Assembly (NCBI GenBank): GCA_021292105.1
Contig: CM037871.1
Coordinates: 40,107,337 to 40,171,336, forward strand
Length of the DNA stretch: 64,000 nt
Direction of reading: 5' to 3'
Source of the DNA: Anadara kagoshimensis
Lineage: Eukaryota; Mollusca; Bivalvia; Arcoida; Arcidae
The notes below the pieces were generated by a model. It saw nothing but the letters and a program-made list of their open reading frames with translations, did not search any database and was not told the origin of the DNA. Shown piece by piece: positions 38,201-48,300 of the stretch. The position numbers and the translations under genes are program-made. Numbering within the stretch: the stretch's first letter is position 1; each line of letters begins with the position of its first letter.

Positions 38201-41200
38201 AATGTAGTGGATCCAGCTGGAGCTCAAGCCCATGATTCTTAAATCATATGTCTACTACTTTAACCACTCTGTTACATTATATGTAGTGGATCCAGCTGGA
38301 GCTCAAGCCCATGATTCTTAAATCATATGTCTACTACTTTAACCACTCTGTTACATTATATAATGTAGTGGATCCAACTGGAGCTCAAGCCCATGATTCT
38401 TAAATCATATGTCTACTACTTTAACCACTCTGTTACATTATATAATGTAGTGGATCCAACTGGAGCTCAAGCCCATGATTCTTAAATCATAGGTCTACTA
38501 CTTTAACCACTCTGTTACATTATATAATGTAGTGGATCCAACTGGAGCTCAAGCCCATGATTCTTAAATCATATGTCTACTACTTTAACCACTCTGTACA
38601 TTATATAATGTAGTGGATCCAACTGGAGCTCAAGCCCATGATTCTTAAATCATATGTCTACTACTTTAACCACTCTGTTACATTATATAATGTAGTGGAT
38701 CCAGCTGGAGCTCAAGCCCATGATTCTTAAATCATATGTCTACTACTTTAACCACTCTGTTACATTATATAATGTAGTGGATCCAGCTGGAGCTCAAGCC
38801 CATGATTCTTAAATCATATGTCTACTACTTTAACCACTCTGTTACATTATATAATGTAGTGGATCCAGCTGGAGCTCAAGCCCATGATTCTTAAATCATA
38901 TGTCTACTACTTTAACCACTCTGTTACATTATATAATGTAGTGGATCCAACTGGAGCTCAAGCCCATGATTCTTAAATCATATGTCTACTACTTTAACCA
39001 CTCTGTTACATTATAATGTAGTGGATCCAACTGGAGCTCAAGCCCATGATTCTTAAATCATATGTCTACTACTTTAACCACTCTGTTACATTATATAATG
39101 TAGTGGATCCAACTGGAGCTCAAGCCCATGATTCTTAAATCATATGTCTACTACTTTAACCACTCTGTTACATTATATAATGTAGTGGATCCAACTGGAG
39201 CTCAAGCCCATGATTCTTAAATCATATGTCTACTACTTTAACCACTCTGTTACATTATATAATGTAGTGGATCCAACTGGAGCTCAAGCCCATGATTCTT
39301 AAATCATGTCTACTACTTTAACCACTCTGTTACATTATATAATGTAGTGGATCCAGCTGGAGCTCAAGCCCATGATTCTTAAATCATATGTCTACTACTT
39401 TAACCACTCTGTTACATTATATAATGTAGTGGATCCAGCTGGAGCTCAAGCCCATGATTCTTAAATCATATGTCTACTACTTTAACCACTCTGTTACATT
39501 ATATAATGTAGTGGATCCAGCTGGAGCTCAAGCCCATGATTCTTAAATCATATGTCTACTACTTTAACCACTCTGTTACATTATATAATGTAGTGGATCC
39601 AACTGGAGCTCAAGCCCATGATTCTTAAATCATATGTCTACTACTTTAACCACTCTGTTACATTATATAATGTAGTGGATCCAACTGGAGCTCAAGCCCA
39701 TGATTCTTAAATCATATGTCTACTACTTTAACCACTCTGTTACATTATATAATGTAGTGGATCCAACTGGAGCTCAAGCCCATGATTCTTAAATCATATG
39801 TCTACTACTTTAACCACTCTGTTACATTATATAATGTAGTGGATCCAACTGGAGCTCAAGCCCATGATTCTTAAATCATATGTCTACTACTTTAACCACT
39901 CTGTTACATTATATAATGTAGTGGATCCAGCTGGAGCTCAAGCCCATGATTCTTAAATCATATGTCTACTACTTTAACCACTCTGTTACATTATATAATG
40001 TAGTGGATCCAACTGGAGCTCAAGCCCATGATTCTTAAATCATATGTCTACTACTTTAACCACTCTGTTACATTATATAATGTAGTGGATCCAACTGGAG
40101 CTCAAGCCCATGATTCTTAAACATATGTCTACTACTTTAACCACTCTTGTTACATTATATAATGTAGTTATCCAACTGGAGCTCAAGCCCATGATTCTTA
40201 AATCATATGTCTACTACTTTAACCACTCTGTTACATTATATAATGTAGTGGATCCAGCTGGAGCTCAAGCCCATGATTCTTAAATCATATGTCTACTACT
40301 TTAACCACTCTGTTACATTATATAATGTAGTGGATCCAGCTGGAGCTCAAGCCCATGATTCTTAAATCATGTCTACTACTTTAACCACTCTGTTACATTA
40401 TATAATGTAGTGGATCCAGCTGGAGCTCAAGCCCATGATTCTTAAATCATATGTCTACTACTTTAACCACTCTGTTACATTATATAAAACTATCAAGGTT
40501 ACACATTTTTATTACACTCTTAATATGGAGAAATCTTAGAAAATGAGGGATACATATATGAAACATATTTATAAGTTGAATAAATAAATATGCTGTAAGC
40601 CTTGACAAATGGCAATATATCAATTACTCATGTAATATATTATTACCTTGGGTATATGCCTGTGCTACAGTCCACAGAAAAGAAGCACCAAGTCCATATC
40701 CCATCCTGTATAATTGTCCATGCTTCTCTCCAACTTCTCTTTCATAATGTTCTGACTTATTATTATATGGATTGATGACAGAAAATGTACCATATTCCCA
40801 GGGATCACCAAGGTTATAACCTATATAACAGATTCATTGTCAAAATCATGTTAGTTTTATGGAAGTTCCACTGATTTCATTAGTATGGAGAGAAAATAAC
40901 AAATTTTATTTATTTAATAAATGGAATAAATATCACCCACACACTTTTAAAATGGACTTCTGCTATTACTACAATATTTGCAAAATGGAAATACAATTTT
41001 TAACAATTTGACATCTACTGGCACCCTTTTAACCCCAGCATCTGTCATTAAACTATTTTGTGGCATATTGGTAAAGCTGTAACTTGTTGAAATATTGGTA
41101 CTTTAAAATTTATAGCTACTCTGTCCGTTCATCTATACTTATCAGTCCAATGCTGGTGACATCTGGATATCAGTGAAATATTCTTGACTGGGACGTAAAA

Positions 41201-44200
41201 CCTCTATACTAATCAGTCCAATGCTGGGGACAAGTTTGTCCTAGTTTCAGTGGCATGAAGTGAGGAGTATACAACCGTCATGAAAGAAAAATTCTGAATT
41301 TTGTATAAATTTTTCTAACACCAATGTTTGGGACAATTTTGTCCCATGTCTACCAGTTTTAGTGGTGTAAAGTGATAAAATTACAACCCTTATAAAATTC
41401 TGAATTTTGTCTAAATATTTCTAAAAATCTGAATTTTTCTAACACCAATGTTGGGGACAAGTTTGTCCCAGTTTTAGTGGTGTAAAGTGATAAATTTGCA
41501 ACCCTTATAAAACAAAGATTCAGAATTTTGTTTTAATATTTCTGAAAATACTAATCATTCTTAATTTTTCTTACACTAAAAAGTTTGTGTCTGAATTTTT
41601 TCTGAAACACTTTTATCTGTATTCTGAATTTAGTCTGACAATACTGAATTGATTATGGAAACAAACAAATTCAATGTAGGCTGACATTCCGACAAAATTT
41701 AGAGAGACACCTGTAATTCAGAACTTTTTCAGACAACTATTTTCATAAGAGAAGTCTCTTGAGAGAATGTGATGCTAGCCCATTACAATAGTATAGTATA
41801 CTTGCCAACTTTAGAGTCCAGTTTCTTCCAGCCAATGACTGTCCCATTTCACACGGATAACAATCAGGACTTTTGGTCTCGTAGCTTCCTGTAGAGAGCG
41901 AGTCTGTACGAGGGATGAACTGTCAAATACAATATATATTAATAGTGTTATCAAATCTTCTATATAACAATAATAAATATATTTAGATGTTTTTTGGGGT
42001 TTATAATTCCTCTAAACATGTATGAAACGGTTTAAAAACTGTTTCATGACAGAACAAACTGAATGCACAAAAAATTGCTGTTTTTGGTCTCTTGTAATCA
42101 TTCTGTTAATCCTGACCATACCAGACAACAGTGTAAACAATGACTTTGTGAATGGGACCCAATATTGACCCCTGATGTTATAGCATTAATAAATAGTAAA
42201 AAATAATTTTCAGTTTGCACTATAGGAGTCTTTGAACTTTTAAAGTGCTGTCATATACACAGCATACTTTAAATAGAACGTACTAAACTGGTACTACTAA
42301 TTCAGATACAAATAACCTCAGAAATTAACACTACTCTGTCTGTAGGTGAGATTTAAGTATGTAACAACATGATAAATCTGACAATATAATAATTTTAATT
42401 TATATAGACTTTCCTGTTTAATCATAAAGCTGAACATTAGACTTTGAAATTTTGCCAAATGAGTAATGATATTTTTTGATAAAACTGATGAAATCATAAT
42501 TAACACTATTAGGGTAGTACAGTAAACCTGTCTATAAAGGCTACCAGAGGAACTAGTGAAAGTTACCTTTATAGGCAGGTGACCTTTATATACAGGTTCA
42601 ATAATATCAATAAAGAACAATTGGGATACAACTCTAGTGGGCTTTATAAGCAGGTGGACCTTATATAGAGGTAGCCTTTAAGGCAGGTTGGACTGTAATG
42701 TTTAACATCCCATCAGCATATTTTCAGCTATAAAGGCATGATCAAGTTTATTAATCTCCAGAGATTAATCTAAGATCATGTTGTTGTATGTGTAATAGTG
42801 TTTTATGGTCAAGCCTATTTACTAGCATGCTCTCATTCACATTATATACTAAAACAGTTGAATGAGTTGATACTTTCATAGACACTGACTCTACCACCAA
42901 GTCACTGAGGAGATATACATAATTATTTCATATCAGTTTTGTAACATTTACAGGGTCATCCAATGGTACAAACCAACTGCTGTGTATGGACCAAGTGGGC
43001 AATACACAACCTGTCCTTTGACAGAGCAGGCAATATACAGAACTATGTCCCTTTAACATTTTTGTACGGCGTTTCACAATAGTGAATGCGTACTTTGCTA
43101 TCGCTTCCTGCCAAGATCAGGCTTCTTTTCTATGAGATTAGTACGCAATAGTGCGCCTGGTAAATGAACGTGAAGGAAATGTATCTGTTTTATCGTGAGA
43201 TATGTATTCTGAAACGGTTAATGCATTTTGTTACATATGCACATTTGGAATAAATTTCCGGAATATATTTCGGAATCTAGTAAAATATTGCGACGGCATG
43301 CTTCCAAAACTTTGTGCAAACTGGCGAACTGATCTCATAAATACAATAAAAAGTAGTCCGGGAAGTTTGCATCCTACCATGTAAAATCATAACTTTTTAT
43401 GAAATAAACAGCAATGACGGGTGGATTTAACTAATTCTTTATGAAATCTACTTTAATTTGAATTTATTTTAAAGGGTATAATAAAGTATTTTGGTGTTGC
43501 GGTACTCTGCTACATTTTAAAACTTATTTATCGATTACATTTGACTTCCGTGAAAGGGAGATAAACTGTACAATGCAATGTGCAAACATTCAGAAGTAAT
43601 GAAACAGGAATATTGTGAATGATAATCAGCAGTTTTTTAAAAACCAGACTTATACAGCAAATTATCCAGTTACATAAAATGCTAGAATGAACCTCCTAAA
43701 GCAGCGGTCGGGTTTGCAAAAACTCTACTTTCTCTTTATCCAAAATGACAAACAACGATCAATCCTGAAGGTACAATTGATAAAACTTTATTTAATTTTA
43801 ATTACTGAACGTCTTTTTCATATATTGATGGAATTATTATTTTTTGTCGTTTTTTACTGAGCAATACATGGTTTGGTACATTTTTTCTTTTCAAAAACAC
43901 TATCCGTCTAACTATGCATCGATGCCGGGGAGATTTTCGGTTATATTCAGTCCTACTCCAGCACCATTCTCCCAGCTACGCCGTACAGCAGCACAGCAGT
44001 GCTATGTTTTAAACATTTGAGCTTATTAGATTAATGAATTAGATATTATCAGGTATTTGGGTATTGAACAGTTCTGCATCTAATATGATAAAATCACTTT
44101 ACTTTCACAGATAATGAATACAACATCAATATTCAATACAGTAAATTACTGTTAAATCATTTTGTTAATTCTCATATTCTTGGAGAGAAATTTTACCTCT

Positions 44201-45041
44201 GGTAACATCTTCTCTGATCTATACTGAAAATCTGCTGTTATATGGCCTATGAATTCAGCACTTTCTTCAAATCCAGTCATCCGAAATTTGCGCATCTTAA
44301 TGTCTTTACGAGATTCCTGTAGCTTATATGTTTTTATGACAGGAACTGTATCTGGGGCATATTCATACAATTCTTTGATTCTTCTTGGTCTAGGGCGTTT
44401 TGTCTGATATCTATCCCAGAATGCCTGAACTATGACATTTTCACTAAGGCATCCTGTTCCCAAGTGTTCATAACTATGAGCAAGAAGTGTAGTAAAATTT
44501 ATAAGCATATTTCTGATAGTATAATTAGAAAGTTGTCTAACATTTTCTTTATCACGCTGAGCAAAGTCATTCTCTAATAACAATGTGTCTATAATAACAG
44601 GTTTTAAAAAGGAAACTTCATCATCAACATTTATTTCATCATAAATTTCTGGAAGTGAATCCTCTATAAGTAAAGTTTTAGTCTTGTCCTGTTGATATTC
44701 AAACGTTCTTGGAGCTAAATTGTCACCTGGGTTGAAAAACCATATTTTTCTGCCATGTTCTCCTTTACTTCTGAAGTAGTCAAGGCGGTCCTGAACTGTT
44801 GGAATTGCAAGTAAATTCTCCATTTCCTTATATCTTCTCCATGTTGTTTTCCTGGGCAAGTCCCCCCAATCACCTGGTGGATATATCGGTTTGACGGGGG
44901 TACACAGCGTCCGTGTCAGCTTCTTGAAGAGAAGATTGTGTACTAAGACATCTTTTCGTATTGTAGCATAGTCTTACAATTTGTTTCTTTGTTGCACATC
45001 TAATAGACTCATTTTCAAAGTTTTTTTACTGCAAAATTCAT
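26282..45041 (-). CDS. MRPS30: Mitochondrial ribosomal protein mL65 (MRPS30)
   Basis: Four exons on the minus strand: 44197-45041, 41802-41919, 40647-40820 and 26282-26670. Splice phases fit throughout. The product belongs to the large mitoribosomal subunit, despite the old S30 name. The C-terminal half follows the recalled human protein: KMLPEF...DCYPC, then GASFLWTVAQAYTQGF, PFTTQTILTNGKTFSFHAYQ, LNTLQLW, NICW, and VKGFNDDVFKNLLKF. The start chosen at 45041-45039 gives a basic, Arg/Ser-containing, acid-poor N-terminus (IVRLCYNTKRCLSTQSS) that fits a mitochondrial import signal. Two one-base excesses break the frame in exon 1: a 7-T run at 45021-45027 and a 5-G run at 44896-44900 (plus strand). 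Removing one base from each restores a frame of 507 codons plus stop, longer than the roughly 440 of human. The last intron (26671-40646) is 14 kb because of the 82-bp satellite. The gene is head to head with GALK2. Confidence 0.88.
27055..27182 (+). repeat. 120-bp dispersed repeat, copy 2 of 3
   Basis: It carries the same blocks as 25580-25720 (ACAATCCCAAAGCAAAG, TTTGAAAACTGGCA, GGTGCTCCGGAAGGGTAAG, CTGTCTAGCTGG). It lies in the last MRPS30 intron, about 130 bp before the satellite array. Confidence 0.65.
27311..40486 (-). repeat. 82-bp tRNA-like satellite, about 160 tandem copies
   Basis: A tandem array of 13.2 kb fills most of the last MRPS30 intron. The unit is 82 bp (landmarks on the plus strand: ATGTAGTGGATCCA, GAGCTCAAGCCC, ATGATTCTTAAATCAT, TTACATTATATA). 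Units are nearly identical. The main variant is A or G in GGATCCA(A/G)CTGG, which creates or removes a PvuII site; rarer changes are one-base indels, CTCTTGTTAC in place of CTCTGTTAC, and a few substitutions. On the minus strand, the MRPS30 sense strand, each unit resembles a Leu/Ser-type tRNA. It has a Pol III A box, TAACAGAGTGG (10 of 11 to TRGCNNAGYGG), an anticodon-arm-like hairpin ATGAT-TTAAGA-ATCAT, a B-box-like GGCTTGAGCTCC, and ends TAATGTA/TACATTA that would pair as a seven-base acceptor stem. The junction between units is the palindrome ACATTATATAATGT, and the array also begins and ends within it. No run of four T exists in the unit on either strand. No coding frame of 60 codons occurs. 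The tRNA origin is inferred. Confidence 0.95.
41215..41520 (+). repeat. Diverged tandem repeat, about three units of 120-130 bp
   Basis: Three copies of a block starting CCAATG(C/T)T(G)GGGACAA and continuing with TTTTAGTGGTGTAAAGTGAT and ACAACCCTTATAAAA lie in tandem within the intron between MRPS30 exons 2 and 3. The copies are diverged, so the array is old. Confidence 0.65.
42518..42697 (+). mobile_element. Family C MITE, 180 bp, complete
   Basis: It runs from TACAGTAAACCTGTC to CAGGTTGGACTGTA. The ends are inverted repeats, and two internal pairs of TAAAGGC / GCCTTTA type sites follow. TA at both ends suggests a TA target duplication. It lies in MRPS30 intron 1. A 100-codon minus frame over it (42318-42620) is incidental. 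Confidence 0.8.
42698..44196. other. MRPS30: MRPS30 intron 1, remaining part
   Basis: Nothing beyond AT-rich unique-looking DNA is seen. A plus-strand frame at 43202-43384 has no splice context or recognisable motif. The intron donor at 44196/44195 (GTAAAA on the minus strand) and its acceptor before 41919 bound it. Confidence 0.5.
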
Positions 45042-45369
45042 GCTTTGACCAAGATGACAGCCATATTTCTTGTAGTTCTTGTTCTTAGTTCCAGACTTTC
45101 TTGGATCACCATTGTGACTCTCAAGGTTATTCCCTAAATGTTTTTAAAGTTAAAATGAAGTCATAAGGAAAGGATATAAAACAAGGTGATATTTGCAAAA
45201 AGTTGTAATGGATATGGCCCACTGTCCACAGTGTCCAAGGTATGGGTCCAAAATGTCTCAGTTGTATGGGACGAAATGTCCACAATCACACGGGACGAAA
45301 TGTCACAGTTACATGAAATGTAGGACGAAATGTCGTGTCATGGGACGAAATTAGTCACATGATTTCAAA
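45042..45369. promoter_or_regulatory. Presumed bidirectional promoter of MRPS30 and GALK2
   Basis: Only 328 bases separate the inferred MRPS30 start codon (minus, 45041) from the GALK2 start codon (plus, 45370), so both transcripts must initiate here or overlap. The interval contains four imperfect copies of GGGACGAAATGTC between about 45267 and 45350, spaced irregularly. These could be transcription-factor sites or a small tandem repeat. No TATA box is evident in a convincing position. Shared promoter use is inferred from geometry. Confidence 0.65.
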
Positions 45370-48300
45370 ATGGTGGATGTACCGCCGGTCAGAAAAATTC
45401 CAGAAAACAAAACTGAACGGTGAATATCTTTGTATCATTGAATTGATAAAGATCAGACACAGAAAATGATAGTTTTTATTAAGTTTTCTGATCATATTTA
45501 CCGATAAAAAAACTCAAACTCCAAGTGTGAGTGACCATTACACGTTTTACTAAGATTTCTTTTCCAAAACTTGTCAACTAGACAGTAGAATCTATTAAAC
45601 TTAAAACATGTTAAAGGATGTTCCTTGGCTAGAGATCTATCTGGATTAAATGCCAAAAGTTTTTTATTTCTTTTTGTCATGGTTGGAAGGATCATTGAAG
45701 CTTGAAACAGAGTGCCAACCCTATTTCGTGTAATTGTGGGTGCATGGACCAGAGTTGCCAACTGACCCGCAACCTGCGGGTTTGACCCAGATTTAGAAAT
45801 TAATTCCCGCTGACCCGCCAAAAAGGGGACTGACCCGCAAATTACCATAGGGCTTGAGGATTTGCAAGGTTCAGTCATTACCACTTAAATCCATCTGCAA
45901 TCGCATCGAATTAGAGTGATTTACATGGACGGGCTAAGGGTTATAGAGGATTAATTTTGTACCCGGGATGCCGCAAATGAAAAATCACTACGTGCATTAT
46001 ACTGTATCCATTTCTCAAAGACACCACATGAGAATGCACCATATCTTTTTATCTAATTTTCAATTCTTTTGGAAGGAATGCACCTAGACACGGCCGGATT
46101 TCGGTCGGACCAACAATTACACAAAATAGGGTTGGCAGCTCTGGCATCCCTACCAAAAGAATTGAAAATAAGATAAAAAAATATGGTGCATTTTCATGTG
46201 ATTTCTTAAAGAAATGGATAAAGTATAATGCATGTAGTGATTTCACACCTACTCCTGGGCACAAAATTAATCCACTACACCCTTAGTTCATCCATGTAAA
46301 CACTCTAATTTGCAGCAATTACAGATGTATTTGAGTGGTATTGAATGAACATTGCAAATCCTCAAACTATTATGGTCATTTGTGGGTCAGTCCCCTTCTT
46401 GGCGGGTCAGCAGGAATTCATGTCAAAATGATGGTTGGACCCGTGGGTTGTGGGTCAGTAAATATGGCAGCTCTGTTGAAACGGCATGCATATAATTAAA
46501 TGTAGTCTAGCTGATTATAGCATTAGTTGATATTAGTTTGGTTTGATGTGGTTTATATTGCTCAGTTTGTTTCAATTGCTTTTAATTGTAAGCATCCTCT
46601 GTAACAGCGACAAGTGGCTTTATATTTAAGAACATTACAGAGGTGACTTTAGCATGCACTGAGAAACGATCCCTCAGTTTTGAAACTAGTCCAAAAGACT
46701 AAGAAGTAACAAGCTTTAACAGTACTAGTATGGGCAGGAGGTGAAAATCATCTCAGAAAATTTCCAAGTTTCGATGAAGGTTCGAACTCCCAACCCTTGA
46801 CTTCGAAAGCCAATGACCTTGTTTACCCATACTCAGCCATGTATGTCCAGTTCAGTTTACACACATTTTAGTTTACTCAGGTTTGGTTTCACAGGTTTCC
46901 TTTGTATATCAAACTCAAAAATTTATTGCTCTGTATAGTAAATTAAAATATAAACATAAGTTATTCCTGTATTAATAGATTTGAAAAAATCCAACAATGT
47001 TTTGTTCAAAAGTATGGACGACAGCCAAAATTTTTTGCAAGAGCATCTGGTCGGGTCAATCTATAGGTGAGTATGTTTTTTTTTCTTGAATTAGAAAAAA
47101 GGTTCTATTGACTTATTTCCGTCTCTCCGTGAGGAGAATCGGGCCATTAAAGGTTCTATTTGTTAAATCCAATTTGTGAAGGGCCTTGATGGCCAAATGG
47201 TCTAAACTCTAAAGCTACATGTAGCTTATGGATCACAGTGCCTAGGATCATTTCCCACATGTGATAACTGAACACAAGGCAGGTCAATACAAGCTTAAAA
47301 GCTTACATTTGATCAGGTTCCAGTAAGTTATAAAAAGAACTAAATGAAATTATGTCATATAGAGACAATTCTGGTTTGATTGTCTTAATAAGTTACCGTA
47401 ATTTGGGTTCAAGATAAATTTTATGCCTATATACCCCATTATTTAAAGTATTATAAGATTTGCATTAATTAAATTTTGTAGGTGAACACATAGATTACTG
47501 TGGTTATGCAGTATTACCAATGGCGATTGAGCAAGATGTTGTGTCAGCTGTATCGACCAATGATTCCAACAGATTAGTTATTGCTAACACTGACAGCAAG
47601 TACAAGTATGTGTTTCATTTATATCCTGTAAACTGCTGGCTATTTTCTGTCTTTTATCCACAATAACTTGTTTTACTTGGTCGGGCCTCTGTGGCCAATT
47701 GGTGTGCTTACAAATCACAGCAAATCTGACTGTCAAGGTTTGAATCCAACTCAGGACAGTTCAGTTCCCTCCACCATTCATGAACAATCACCATCACAAT
47801 GTAGAAAACCTGCACCAAATGTGAATGGACCATTTTTGGGCTAAAGTGGATGTCTTGGTCATGTTGGTTGTCAATAACTTTTTCCATTCTGTTAAAATTT
47901 TTCAGTATCAAACAATTTATAATTAGGAATAAAGATATTGCAAGGCAAAAAATTCTGTCACTTCACTTGGTGGACAATTTTAGATGATGACATTCCATAA
48001 CAATTGACAGTTTTATTACGTTTATTTCTATTTATTTCAGAGATTTTGAATGTGATATAAGTAACTTTGAGATTAACAAATCAGATCCTCAATGGTATAA
48101 CTACTTTTTATGTGGATTGAAAGGCATGCTTGAAGACATGAAATTGGATAAAGTAAAAGGACTAACTTGTATGGTAGATGGTACTGTTCCACCTAGTGCT
48201 GGACTGTCTAGTTCAAGTGCACTTGTATGTTGTTCAGCATTGTTAACGATGCATGCCAATGGTCACTCATTGTCAAAGGTAATATTTCTAACAGTACTTT

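Noticed and set aside
27311-40486. CRISPR-like array
   Set aside because: Units are contiguous 82-bp copies with no unique spacers, and the locus is an intron of an animal gene. It is a satellite.
43202-43384. 60-codon plus-strand frame in MRPS30 intron 1
   Set aside because: It is isolated, has no splice sites in phase, and no family motif.
44857-44859. TTG as the start of MRPS30
   Set aside because: The conserved region continues upstream (VKPIYPPGDWGD), and an ATG with an import-signal-like N-terminus lies at 45041 once two homopolymer indels are allowed.
45498-46264. Minus-strand frames of 128 and 71 codons upstream of MRPS30
   Set aside because: Both lie within or overlap the fold-back element and change with its mismatches. 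No family resemblance was seen.
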